From: Neonectria sp. B-13
Lineage: Eukaryota; Ascomycota; Sordariomycetes; Hypocreales; Nectriaceae
Length of the DNA: 64,000 nt
Assembly: GCA_002682825.1 (NCBI GenBank)
Contig: NOKP01000001.1
Span: forward strand, 2,448,387 to 2,512,386
Reading direction: 5' to 3'
Shown: one piece after another, positions 1 through 11,795 of the stretch
Layout of the letters: each line of letters begins with the position of its first letter
Numbering within the stretch: the first letter of the stretch is position 1
Program-made: the position numbers and the translations under genes
Notes under the pieces: model-generated
What the model saw: the letters and a program-made list of their open reading frames with translations, nothing else
What the model was told of the DNA's origin: nothing
Databases searched by the model: none

Positions 1-947
1 ATGGAGGCCGGCGATTGAAGAAGTCGCGATATCGCTGTCAGCAGTGTGATGTAGCTCTATGTAGAGCGGGAGATTGCTGGGACTTCTATCACCATATAAA
101 ATAGGTGGGGTTGAATGTACCTTTGATTTGCTTTACTCTGGTTGGCCAGACCCCCCTGCTCGTGACCCAGGTGTTGCCTTACGACAGTCAAAGGGATAGT
201 CGGCTCTCCAGGACAAGAGAGAGAACTACACAAGCACACAACACCACGAAGAGAACAAAGCACGAGAAGACAGGGGCACGATGATTAAGGAGCAGAGTAC
301 TTTGTACGCAATGCGGTAGGTGCGAATATCCCATTCGAGTCTTCCTACATAAAACTCGTCTTTGTTTGCGAGGTCGGCATTCCCCGACGAGCCAGAAACA
401 CCTCATCCGCCAGGACCCGACAGCATAAGACGCCGTATGCATACACACGACACCTGCCAGAAACCCAAGCACAACCCCCGCCAGTAGAGACCTTACACCC
501 CAGTTCCATTCGAAGCCCTATCCAAGGGAACGATAGAAAGCCCAGTTTTCCTCCCTAGGCCGGCCATGTTCAGAACAGCGAAAATCCAAAGAAAAATAGG
601 TTGCATGTAATATCCGCTCGGCGTGCCCAACGGTCGATATCGTTGCCCGTCCAATTTCAGAATAAAATTCATGAGGGGGTGTCCAAAAGACCTTCGGCCC
701 CCTCCACTCTCGAAAACCCCATATGCGTCGACGCAAAAGACTCGTGGCGTCGTAGATACAAAGACATTACATCCCGCTCAATAAATCCCCCCCCTCTCCC
801 TAACCGCCAGATCCTCGTACCGTTTTGTGCCAATTCGGAGTAGCCGCATAGAACCCGGAAAATAATAGACAAGAATGAGGCCTGGACACTGAACAATCCG
901 AGGTAATTATAGTTGCAATAAGCATCATTGGTAGTTGCGTCATGGTA
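1..947. other. Non-coding flank downstream of the hypothetical gene
   Basis: No reading frame here has gene-like structure: open stretches are short, overlap each other on both strands and resemble no family I know. The right end is probably the 3' untranslated region of the minus-strand gene that stops at 948. Nothing else was recognised. Confidence 0.6.
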
Positions 948-2300
948 TCAGGAGTGAAACAAGTCCCAAGCTCGATCGCATAACCGCATGAACTCCTCCT
1001 TCTTCTGTTTTTGAGTCTCGGGGCTATCGCGTCCAGCGCCAAAGGGACCACGGCGGGTAGCGGCCGGGCCGTGACCCAGAGGAGGGCTACCGTCCTCGTA
1101 TTCAGCCCGTGTTCTTCGCTTGCTGGCGCTTCGGGATGCATCCATAGGTCGCATACCGGGTGCGGGAGATGGAGGAGTCGGGGGCTGGTGTCCGCCATAA
1201 TGAACCAGCTTGGGGAGCAACTCGGGTCGGCCACCAGCCAGTTCTTGCTGGGCTTCTTCAGCAGATCGATATTCGCGAGGGCGTCCGGGTGTTGGGACTT
1301 GGGCCTGCTGAGGCGGCGGGAGCCCAGGGGACGCCAATGGCGGGCCTCGAGCGCTTCCGAGGTTGGGGTACAAAGAAGAAGACTGGGGAGCGTTTTCGGG
1401 ATGGGCCGAGAGACCCTGGCCAAAGACGTCGCTGATGGGAGGCAACCGGTTGTTGGTCTGGTTGGCGGGGACGTGGTGGATGTGAGAAGTGCTTGACAGG
1501 TTCGAGGGCTGGTTGGCAATGTGACGGGTCATGGGTGCCGGGTGCTGTCGGCCAGTGAAGCTGTGGCCAAGCGGCGCGGATTGGATAACTCGCTCGTTGG
1601 CGAACTGCTCGTGGGAGGGCGCGACGATGGACAAGCCTGGCGGTGCCCTGTTTCTTCGCGACATACCAGGTGTCTTGGCAGCGAACCCGCCCATAGAGTC
1701 CTTGTCAGGCCCATCGCCCTTGGCCGACTGCTGATGGAGTCTAGCCTCGATGATGTGTCGCTGCTGCTCTCGAACCGACATACTTCGCTGTAGTTGCTCC
1801 TTCATGACGGGGTCCTGTGTGACAAAGCCAGGGGACAGGCAGGCGATACCCACCTCTTGGATGCCCAGGCCATCGCGGGCAGTCAATGGCCGTGCGGAGC
1901 CAGGCTGGTTAGATTTGGAGGTGTTCTTGGAGAGATCGAGTCTCCTAGGTCGGGGTCGTGAATTGGGCATGCTGGGGGATGCGGGTTCCTTCTTGACGAT
2001 GATCTTGGGGGCAAGGCCACCGGTACGAGAGCTATTGGCAGAGCGCCAAGTCAGCAAAAAGCTCAAGAGTGTGCAAGGGGTAATAGAGACTCACGCGCTG
2101 GGGGGTGATGACTTGGCGGCAGTGATAACGGCCTTGGGGCTGCCGCTGTTGGAGGATTGAGCTGTCATATTGTGTGCGGCTGAGGGAGCGCTAGATCTCT
2201 GTGCAGAAGAGGCGGCAGAAGTCGGCGCAGCGGTAAGCTCGGAGTAGGAGGGCCTCTCGTGAGGAGCGGGAGAGGGGGCCATTGCAATTGCAGCACTCAT
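948..2300 (-). CDS. Proline/serine-rich hypothetical fungal protein, 429 aa
   Basis: Two exons, complement(948..2031, 2095..2300), joined across a 62-nt GTGAGT...AATAG intron with a TGCTGAC branch site; the join keeps frame and gives 429 aa. I do not recognise the family. The N-terminal 70 residues are Ala/Ser/Pro-rich. A compact, less repetitive block follows near residues 70-150 (APKIIVKKEPASP, then RPRPRRLDL and GIQEVGIACLSPGF), which looks like the conserved core. The middle is disordered and Pro/Gln-rich, and the C-terminus ends in a short helix-like segment, KKEEFMRLCDRAWDLFHS. There is no signal peptide or membrane segment. Basic patches and disorder suggest a nuclear or RNA/chromatin-associated role, but that is inference. 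Two long overlapping frames inside it are compositional shadows. Confidence 0.7.
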
Positions 2301-5300
2301 AGTGAAGCGAGTGCGCGAAGCAGGGCTATTGTGGGAGGTTTGCGCGAGGTTGATCGGAGGAACACCGATCGAGGCGAGAAGCTGGGTTTTCTGGGCCCTG
2401 AGTCGCAGCCGGCCGATTTTGGCGCGGAAATGAATTGGTCGACGAGATCAGGAATGGGGGCGACAGTCAGACGCTGTAGAATCTGTTCTGTCGATCTTCG
2501 TAGCAGTAACGCAAGCGATGAAGCAAACACGGCAGAGTCGCGATGTTTAGTCTGTGGTTCGACTCGGAGGCTGGGGTTTCGGTTCCGTGTTTCGTATCTC
2601 CTCCTTGGGGGGGGGGGGGGGGGGGGGGGGGCGGTTCTTTTTGGCCCAAGCTTAGGCGGGTGGTTCAGCTGCGTCAATGCTGAAAATAGTACCCCAAAAG
2701 CAAGTAGCGAAGAGGCGCAGGGAAGCGAGATACGAGGGAAGTAGTAGATGCAGAAGCAGAATTAAGAGCTCTGTCGAGCTGAGGACGCGCAGCAGATGGT
2801 GTCGGAAAGAGGAAAGTAGGAGCAAAGCCAGGAGAGTTGAATGGCTTTGGTCGGTCGACTGGCGACTGACTGGCGACTTTGAGATTGGGTTGGTTGTAGT
2901 CGGCAGGTCCGAGTGTTCTCGCCCACCGGTGGGTACGTAGTAATGGTGGTGGTAGTGGTGGCGGTAGTGTGAAAGTGGTAGCGTCGTGGTGCGGTAGGAC
3001 AGATGGATGCTTATGCTGGGGGGCGTGCAAGCGAATGGGATCGCCGACAAAAAATCAATAAGGCTGCGAGGGAGAGAAAACGATCGAGTGTGCCGGGTCT
3101 CGGGAACCCAGTAGTTATTTCGTTGGATGCAACAGAGCAGCCAAGCAGAAGCACAGCTCAAGCGCCGAGCCGACAGCGAAGGATGCAGGACCGTGGGCCA
3201 GCGTGGGCGGTTTAGCGAATGAAGGGATTCCAACAGCCGACACCAGATGTGATGAGGCGGCGGAGGCTGCGGCGGCGGCGGTGGTGGTGGTAAGTGCAGC
3301 GGACGTGGTGGCGGAAGCGGAAGTAGAAGCGGCAATGATCGCTAATAGGCGGCAAAGGCGATGGACGATAGACGATGGACGATGGAAACGTCAATGGCAA
3401 TGGCTTAGACGAAGCCGGAAAGGAAGCAGAACAAGCGGGATGGGATGGATGAGATGCGACGGGATAGGATGCGAGCGGGGAGGAAGAGTGGGAGGCTCGC
3501 GGGACAGACGAGGTGAAGTAAAAGAAAGAGAGGGCGCCTCGTGCGAGGAGGGGTCGGGTACTTGGTGATGTTTTATTTCATGCCTTGTATTTTATGAAAG
3601 GGGACACGGGGAAAAGTGACACAGTCATGGCGTCCGGTTCGTGTCTTGAAGCAATGGATCCCCCAGCGAAACGAAAGCCAAAGGGGCCAAAGGGGGCCCG
3701 TGAGCTGGGATCGAGCAAGAGGAAAACGGGGGCCCCTGGACCGGCTAGGGAACAGTAGCACGGAGTAGGGCGATGGATTTGCTCGCACCGGGGACGAGGG
3801 ATGAGGAATAGGGGGTGTGAGGCTATCACCACCAGCCCGCGAAGTCGACACAACGGGCCAACCCAACCGTGGCATTGGGACTCCACGTCGAGACGGACGC
3901 CAACACCAACTCAACTCCCAGTCTCTAACACCGGCACCAAAAACGAGGCACAGCAGCCAGCATTCGTAACGGCGTGCGCACCAAAAGGACCACCGGATAG
4001 ACCACTGAACCACTAAGCCACAGGCCACCAGGCGTCGCTCACTCTTTGACGTTTCGTCGCCAGGGCGGGGACGATTCATCCTCTCCTGCGTACCCTCTCA
4101 ACCTCTGGGCTGGCCCGGCCAGGAGGAGCAGGGGAGTCGGTCGGGCCAGAACTTCAGAAGACGGGACGACCCAGTCCAAAAACAGAGAACTCGCTGACGG
4201 ACTGGAGACGCACGCCAGACGACCAGGGGTCCAGTACCATACACTACTGTACATACTTAGTAAGTGGGAGGATGGACAATGGAACCCTCTACCCACGAAC
4301 ATAGGGCCACCCATCCACCAGCCAGTCGCTCCCCTCACCCACCTGAAGGGTGCTGCTGCTTCTGCACGCGACCCCGGCCAGCCAAGCCAACCATAGGCTA
4401 CTCCTTGCAGTTCTTGGTCTTCCCGGAATCGTTCTCACCGTCGTTGGCGGTTTTGGATTGATGCTAACAAATGCTGCGACGTGGCCCCTGTTGTTTCTGA
4501 TTGGGTATCCTCGTCTGGACTCTCTGCTTGCCCCTGTCCCCCTCACTGTTGCCAGCCAAACTCGCCAGTCATGATGATGCGATGTGCTGCCAGACCTGCG
4601 CTGCCATGCCATGCACTGTGTTGTTGTTGCGTGTGTCTGCCCGTGTATGTATGTAGGTTGCTTGCCGGGCTTCTTAACTTGCAGTCGGGCCCGAACAAAA
4701 GGGAGAAAGGACATGGAGAATGGGCATCTGGGTTACCCTCGGATGAGAGGCGGGATGGACTGTCTGTCTCCGGCTGGACCTGACCGCTTCTTGTCCGTCG
4801 TCATCTAGCTCTTTGTCAATCTCAGACACGCAGACAGGAAACTCTGCCACAGTCCCTGACAACGCCCATGACCGACGCCGCAAATGCACCATCCCCTCAT
4901 CAATGAAGCCGAGGCGCTGTGCGTTGTGACACGGTCACTGTGGGTGCCAGTGGTTTCGGGGCGTCGTGCAGTGGATTCCTGCCAGGCAGCCCGCTGTTGC
5001 GGGCCAATCCATGATGGATTGGAGGGAGCGTCCCTCCTTTGGGCTCCAGCTGCTTGGCCGCCGCTGCAGAGATGGAAGCACCCCGTGGCGCTGGTAAGCT
5101 AGTGGTTGGAAGATGAAGCGCGGCCAGTCCCAGGCCACTAGTAAATAAGGAAGGACAGTATCGGCGGGCTTGTTCGTCAGCGATCAACGATTGCAGCATC
5201 CACTCTGGCTGCCGCGTGTTTCGATTCGACACCAGAGAGGGAGAAAGGGGTTTCTAGTTCGTTGATGGTTTGTGGTTGGCGGTTTGTGGTTGGTTGCTCA

Positions 5301-8300
5301 ACTCGGATTGGATCACATGTCGTGTTGGTGAGATCGGTCCCAGGCGGTCCCGGAGTTGGCGATGGATGGTTTGTTGCGTGACGGCCGTTAGAGACTCTTT
5401 TTTCGGGCTGAAAGACCAGGGTTCCACAACCACAATCATCCATCTGCGCCTCCCTTCCAAGGCAGCTACTAATCACTACTGTGATGACATATACGTGGTA
5501 CCTACCTGAGGGATGAGTGGAGGTAACCACGGATGCCGGATGCTGTTACTGCTGTAGCAGATTTTCAAGAGGGCACTTGGGGCGTTCGCTTACTAGTACC
5601 TTCCAACAATGGAAGGGAATGAACTGAGGTTGCATCTGTAACTCATACTAATCCACAATCCCGCTGCATACTAAGTAGTAATAAAGACTGATTCCACATC
5701 ACCAATGGTACTACTCCGTACGTACTGTACTACTCTCTCGTATATCAAAAGCAAAAACAACAACCCGCAATCTGCAATGCAAATCCCCAGACCATCATTT
5801 CGCGGTCATACGGCCCAAAGCTGGGGTCGTGCTCTACTGTGGTTATCATTCCCCTCTATCATCTAGACTATCCTGCCCCGTTGCCACTCGCTAGTAATAA
5901 CGACGCATCCGCACCATTACGAGGTACTCCAACTTGGATGGGCGAGGTGCTGATGAGTGCTCACTCCCGCTCCCACCTGCTGAAACCTGCCCCTCAACAC
6001 GCCCCCCAGCAGGTCCCTGACGATCTCCGGTCGCAATTCTTCCAGCAAACGAGGTGCGGCGCAGAGCATGCGTGACCCTCGCCACGACCGCTGTGACCGC
6101 TGCTACCGCTTCGTCCCGAGCCCCGAGCATGGCCATGTTTGAAGATGTCGATGAGGTGGCCGATGAAGCACAACATGAGGAAGATGAAAGGATGCAGACC
6201 TTCCCGAATACCATCTGACGGCTCACTGCCTCACCAGCCCTCGTGGCCTGTTTGCTGTCATGTTCCACCAGCACCGTTATCTCACCGTCTGCCGTCTGCC
6301 CTCTACCCCTCTGCCCCTCTACCATCTATCTACCCTCTCGATCAAAAGTCGTCGGGTCTAGCATCCTACGGCCAAGGTGGTTTAGCTGGTCCTGACACCT
6401 GCATCTGCTGCACCATCTGGACACCCGCCCTTACGCCCACACCCTCAGCTGCGACCGTTGATGACCACCCCTCCCCCCCCCATTCCTCGTCTCCGCCAGG
6501 TGCCAATCTCCAACCTCAAGGAGAGGCCGCCTTGTCGCGACCATCACGGACCTCTTCGAGGCTGCGCAGGCTTGAACAAGCCTCTATATAGAGCTACCTA
6601 TAAGTCACGGATTGTTCTTAATCCCCCGCCTCCTTCACGTCCTCCGACAGACACGATACCTACCCACCAACCATTTATCACAGTGTTCGTGCTTCTGAAG
6701 AGCTATGGCAGATCTGTCTGACACAGCGAACAATATGAGAGCGCTCTAGTTCCGCACAAAGAGCCGTCTTTCTTCGCTCCAACCCCTGCTAGGTCCCCCT
6801 GTCTGTGATGGCGTCTCTGCCGTCACCCGACTCTAGCTTTCCATTCGCTGTATGGCGAGTTTTCCCAGCGCCCAGCTGTTGTACCGTCCAGTCTGGTGCC
6901 ACATGTCCGTACAGCGCAGTGTTGTATTCGTACACGACGGCGACGGCGAAGAACACAGGAAGGATCGTTTTGCCCGCTGCGACTCGGCGCAGATCACGTC
7001 CCACCTGCATTGGGGGCTGATCTGAGCCAGACCCAGAGACATCTTCAGATCAGTGGCCTGAGACATCCAAGACAATTCATCGTGTCCTCCCCGACACACT
7101 CCCAACACTCCCAGAACGATGAGCTGCCCGCCCAAAGCGGAAACCAATAGTTTATGTGCAGCTGCTGCATTTCTCGGCGCGCCATTTGCTGACCAGCCAA
7201 ATCTCGATGATCCTTGCGAAATGAAGAAACGGCCGCCGCCATCGACTACGGTGGCTTTTGCCCGGTATTCCTTGCTATTCGCAAGGCTCCCGCTGATGGA
7301 GTAATAATATGTGCTGGTTCTCTATTCCATCTCGTCGCGGAGCATGTGAGAGTGTTTTTTTCCCCCTGGGGGTTGCCTCCTCTCTCACCTCGCCGGCTCC
7401 GGCTCCGTGGGAAATATGTATGGATGTGCTTCACCTCACCTGAGACGCTGTCTCAGGTCGCTATGTTGGGGGGTGGTTCCATTTGCATTTGCATGCACTG
7501 GGGCAGCACTGCACCACTTCGAACTGTGCTGCTACCACACCACACACCTAAGCAATCGTCGGTGCGCCGTCGTTTGGGGACTTGGGACCAACGTTGCCTT
7601 CGCGCCTTGATTGGGTCGACTGTGTGGACATGTTTCAAGGCCATGTTGAACTCGGCCGCTCATTGGTTCAGCAATCCCGCACTGCAATATCCTCAAACAC
7701 ACGACCAGTCCTGCCATTGCAATCGCCGTCGCCTGCTTCCCAGGTTCGGTTAGTTCCTGGTGTTTCGATGGACAGGCTGCCTCACCCTTGAATCCAGGAT
7801 GCGATTTCGTCCCATCTCAAGTTCGACAAACGAGCGCCGGCCATAAAGTTAAGTGGTTCAGGGTATGGCATAAGGTAGCAACCGTAACATCATGAGTTGG
7901 CATCGCAAGCGGTCACATCGCATCCGCTCCTGCATCACGCTGGCCGTATCGGTCATCTTGTCCGATTGACTAGCACTCAATCGATTCTTCGAGGTCACCT
8001 CGGCTTCTATCAACCTGAATCGTGGTGGGCTTTGTCAGACAACGTGGACAACCGGGAGTGCACCCTTGCCCATCTACCAAATCTTAGGTTGGCCTCGTGG
8101 GTTTTCCTGGAATATCCCTGTGGAAATGGCCGTGTCCAAGAACCATCCCATTGCTGACAAATTTTATGGCCGCGCGGGCGCGCCATCAAATCAATATGGA
8201 GTATTCCGTATCTTACGCGATGTCACTGTGCGTTTTTGTCTACAAATCCAGTGGGAATATTTAGCCAGCAATTTCGCTGCTGCAGTTGCTGCATCGATGT

Positions 8301-8958
8301 TCCCCATCAAAGAGTGGCTATAAGTGCTAGCGCATCGCAGTGCACTTTATATGATCATGCCGTCGTGTACGACACGGGAGGGACCCTGAACGGGGAGCTA
8401 AATTTGGAACTCTGGAATTGCCATGGTGTTTGCCACAGTTTACGATGTTATGCACAGGCAAATGGCTCTTGGCCAGTTGTACTACCTAATTGGGCATGGT
8501 GTGCCTAGCCGCCATGAAGTTGTGTCCTCATTTAGCAACACACACAGTATCACCACCCTACACCATTTTGCAACATCCCGACGAAAGAAATTGTCCAAAT
8601 GTTTGCCCCTGCTAATTCAAGGCAGTTGCAGTGTACATTGTTCTGAGCTATGCTGAGGTTTCCAGTTGTTCCTACCATATGCTAAATGATGTTGCAGAGA
8701 TGAGGTACCGAGATGCATTTTGTAATTAATGCCTGATTCATATGTTTGGGACGTGGGACATCCTAGCGTTAGCTGTGCTACGTGATATTGTTATGACGAA
8801 GGCCACCTACATACATAGGTAGGAAGGACCCTAGACAAAGAAATGAAAAAGAAAAAAATAGCAGAAATCCCTTTTGGTTTGTTTGGCTCTCTGCCTTCCC
8901 CCCAAAAAGATTGGACCGACGCTGTCAGATCACGCAGCCGAAGCGGCGCACCATGGTA
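2301..8958. other. 6.7-kb gene-poor block
   Basis: No frame has coding character. The longest open frames (227 aa at 2652-3335 minus; 179 aa at 7214-7753 plus) are low-complexity or begin at non-ATG codons and match nothing known to me. The first part is presumably the leader and promoter of the minus-strand gene ending at 2300, and it holds a 25-nt G run. A 12-nt palindrome, CTCTATATAGAG, lies at 6582-6593. The rest is stop-rich unique sequence; a lncRNA cannot be excluded. Confidence 0.5.
2607..2631 (+). repeat. Homopolymer of 25 G
   Basis: An uninterrupted run of 25 G on the plus strand, about 310 nt upstream of the start codon of the minus-strand hypothetical gene, so it reads as poly-C in that gene's probable leader or promoter. 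Runs this long are mutable, can form G-quadruplex or triplex structure, and are often mis-sized in assemblies. Confidence 0.95.
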
Positions 8959-9047
8959 CGCCCGAGGGGGGGGTCGAACCCCCAACCTTGCGATTGTCTG
9001 TTAGACAAGTAAAAGTCGCACGCTCTGGCCAATTGAGCTACCCGGGC
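8959..9047 (-). tRNA. tRNA-Lys (anticodon UUU) with 15-nt intron
   Basis: Read on the minus strand, a cloverleaf forms. The acceptor stem is GCCCGGG/CTCGGGC with one G-U pair, followed by discriminator G. The D stem is GCTC/GAGC. The anticodon stem is TGCGA/TCGCA with mature loop CTTTTAA, so the anticodon is UUU at 9013-9011. The T arm is GGGGG-TTCGACC-CCCCC. An intron of 15 nt (9009-8995) sits after position 37, the canonical place for nuclear tRNA introns; with its flanking bases it can fold as TTGTCT-AAC-AGACAA. Internal A and B boxes are present. It decodes AAA lysine codons. Confidence 0.88.
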
Positions 9048-9329
9048 TTCTTTACTGAGGATACCAAACCGATTCGTAACACAGCTTATAGTCATTCGCC
9101 AGTTTCTTCTCTTCCTGGAATCGCCTAGACTGCTGCAGCCGCTTGGCGCCACAACGCCCCGCCACGGCTGGTCGTCAAAATTTCTACCAGTGACGGCCGG
9201 TGAAGATCTGGATTCGAAGGCGAAAACACAACTGTTGCCTCCAAGTTAAACTTGTTTTCCGTTTGCTGCAGAATACACCTTTAAGCCACCAACCTCTGCT
9301 CATAACATTCACACTTCTCTTACTTCACA

Positions 9330-9938
9330 ATGCCTGGCCGCACAAAGGAGGAGGAGGATCCCGTAGAGGACACCAACATGGACGACGCCCCGCCATCTGC
9401 GCAGCCTGAGGATGTTAACGATGAGGATGCCGAGGAGGAGGAAGAGGAGGAAGAGATTGAGCCCCAGCGCGTCAAAATTGTGAGCTGACCATATCCGGAA
9501 AACTGACTGACATTCGCACGACTAACCCGAGATGTAGCTCCCTGGTTCAACAGACACTGCTGCCTCGTTTGAGTTCATTGACGAGGACCACACGTTGGGC
9601 AACGCATTGAGATACATTATCATGAAGAAGTGAGTACTTACCAAGACTTTTTAGTTGTGAACGAGACTGACCCATTTAGCCCCGATGTTGAGTTTTGCGC
9701 GTACTCCATTCCCCATCCTTCCGAACCCAAGATGAACATCAGAATTCAGACATACAGTAAGTTCTACGTATTATCCTCCACGATGCATTATAGATGCTCA
9801 TTACTTTATGCAGAGGGTACCGCTTTCGACGCTCTAAAGAAGGGGCTAGGCGATCTTCAGGAGGTTTGTGACGTGGTGGCAGATGAGTTCTGGACAAAGA
9901 GACAGGCATACAACGACGAGCACGGGATTGACCGGTAG
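9330..9938 (+). CDS. rpc19: DNA-directed RNA polymerases I and III subunit AC19 (Rpc19)
   Basis: Four exons, 9330..9479, 9538..9629, 9680..9756 and 9814..9938, give 147 aa with all phases matching. Residues 1-50 are a very acidic tail (Asp/Glu runs). The body is the alpha-like dimerisation fold shared with bacterial RpoA N-terminal halves: [20 protein letters not shown], then YSIPHPSEPKMNIRIQTY and a C-terminal helix around ALKKGLGDLQEVCDVV. AC19 pairs with AC40 as the assembly platform of Pol I and Pol III in the nucleus, making rRNA, 5S rRNA and tRNA. The length fits fungal orthologues (about 140 aa). It begins 283 nt after the 5' end of the minus-strand tRNA-Lys gene, so the two are divergent. 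Confidence 0.93.
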
Positions 9939-10095
9939 AGTCTGGTGGGCTTGGATGGAAACACGGATATTTGGATGGGATGCTTTACTCCCCCAAAAAA
10001 TCACGTTGGAACGTATGGGACTTTAAGGCGTTCTAAGGGATTCCTTTTGCTAGAGGTTCAAGAGATTTATACACGAGCAATAGTTGCCGCTGACC

Positions 10096-10783
10096 TTAGT
10101 TACGACCCTGAGCATCGTGTCAGTAGTAAACCCTGATTGAAGGAGGAGGACTGGTTGTTTCTCACCTCTAGGAAACCAGTCATGAAGTTGGAAGGCAATC
10201 GCTTGTCGCCTCGGAAGTTCTCCTCCTTGAAGTAGGCCATCATGTGGTTGGTCTGCTTCCAGAAGTTCATGGTTTCCTAATCACACAGCCTGGCATTAGC
10301 CGATAGCCCCTCTCGACACAGACGAGGTTTCTCGTCAACAACGCCTTGCTCATACCTGGTACTCCGCATGGGACTTGAACAGTAGCACGTCAACGACGGA
10401 CAGCTTGTTGGCGAATCGGTTTCGCTCGAACTCTTGTCGCATTCGGGTCCGGATCGCCGCGACGGGCATGGGCATGTTGTACATGGTTTGAACCTCAGGA
10501 GCCTATTTCACGCTCGTTAACCGCCATTCCACCCACGGGGTGCACATAACCGTAGGAAGCCCTCCGGGAGATACATCGTTGTGTCTTCGAAGTCGCAGGG
10601 GCCGCCTGGGGATTCGTCAAACGTACAGCTCGGATCCATTCGCGGTAAGAGGAGAGCACTCGACGCTTCGCATCAGACCAATTGGCCGCTATTTCGGGTG
10701 TTAGTATAGTCTTTGAAGCTGCTTCGGGGAGTATACTGACACTGCGCCGTCTTCTTCGCAAACTCGGTCGGCGTAATGGCCAT
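10096..10783 (-). CDS. NADH:ubiquinone oxidoreductase LYR subunit B14 (NDUFA6 family)
   Basis: Five exons, complement(10096..10107, 10166..10276, 10356..10502, 10627..10688, 10741..10783), give 124 aa, the usual length of fungal 14.8-kDa complex I subunits. Recognisable blocks are the N-terminus [14 protein letters not shown], the LYR-type helix [13 protein letters not shown], then [37 protein letters not shown] and [12 protein letters not shown]. The protein is a matrix-arm accessory subunit of mitochondrial complex I that binds the acyl carrier protein. The last exon is only 12 nt (GGTCGTAACTAA, 10107-10096), preceded by a TACTGAC branch site and CTCAG acceptor. It supplies the terminal GRN that I recall from orthologues. 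The gene is divergent from bud31, with 262 bp between start codons. Confidence 0.92.
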
Positions 10784-11045
10784 GTTGGGCAGTCAATGCT
10801 CTTTGGACTCGGAAACCACGCTGCTCTGACGTTCTGGAATCGTGCCGAGATCACGAAACGCAGCTTCCGTGAAGAGATCACGTGATTCACCCGCCACACG
10901 CTAATGCTCCGCCACAAGGCAAATCCCCCACTGACAAGGCTGCCTTTCGTCAGCGAACGGAGCATCAACATTGCTCTGCGATTTCGGGGGTTGTCAAGCT
11001 ACACTCTACCAAGACCCAACACGAAACGTTCACACAGCCGCCATT

Positions 11046-11552
11046 ATGCCCGCGATTCGACACTCATCGAAGCGGAAGCCACCGCCAGAGGGCTTCAGCG
11101 ACATCGAGAACGACCTGCTCATCTTTGCCAACAAGATGAAGGACGCCCAGAACAAGCCCCCACCGCCGGGCCCGAAACACCAGGCGCAGTGGGAGGTGTT
11201 CCAGATCTCCCACCAGCGGAGCCGATACGTCTACGACCTGTACTACGAGAAGGAGGCCATCAGCAAGCAGCTGTACGACTGGTTGCTGAAGAACGGATAC
11301 GCGGATGCGATGCTCATCGCGAAGTGGAAAAAACAAGGCTACGAAAAGGTAGGTCGCTCTGTGGATGAGGAAATCGTGGTTGGCCCAATATGCTAACTCG
11401 CTCGCCAGCTCTGTTGTCTTAGGTGCATCCAAACGAAAGAGACCAACTTCAACAGCACCTGTATCTGCCGAGTCCCACGAGCGAATTTGAAAGACGAGCA
11501 AGACATCGAGTGCGTCAGTTGCGGCTGTCGAGGCTGCGCCTCGAGCGACTAG
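11046..11552 (+). CDS. cwc14: Pre-mRNA-splicing factor Bud31/Cwc14
   Basis: Two exons, 11046..11348 and 11409..11552 (60-nt intron), encode 148 aa, matching the roughly 145-residue family. The N-terminus is basic and proline-rich. The central part carries [20 protein letters not shown] and [18 protein letters not shown]. The C-terminus is the diagnostic zinc cluster, with cysteines in [12 protein letters not shown] and CVSCGCRGC. Bud31 is part of the activated spliceosome (Prp19/NTC-related, close to the U2/U6 catalytic core) and acts in the nucleus. It probably shares its promoter with the divergent complex I gene and converges on the zinc-finger gene 243 bp downstream. Confidence 0.94.
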
Positions 11553-11795
11553 AAGACTACGATGGATTCGCCGAAACGACCTAGAGACGTGCTTGCCATG
11601 GAATTTGAGGATGTGGTTTTAAGAAGAGACGGCGTTTGGCGTAAGGGAAATCAAAGAGACGGATTCATGGCCCACGAATTTTGGGAGACGATCGAGGTCA
11701 AATCCGACGAGGTAGAAAATCCTTCATTTGACCAGTTCATGTCATTCATAACGTCGTGCTGATCATAACCACCCAGCTTGAACCTTTTTGATACC

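Noticed and set aside
2652..3335. 227-aa proline/histidine-rich minus-strand frame
   Set aside because: Pure low complexity from GGT/GGC-rich DNA, with no ATG-led domain or homologue-like block.
7214..7753. 179-aa plus-strand frame in the gene-poor block
   Set aside because: Begins at TTG, mixed composition, overlapped by frames on both strands; no splice pattern or family resemblance.
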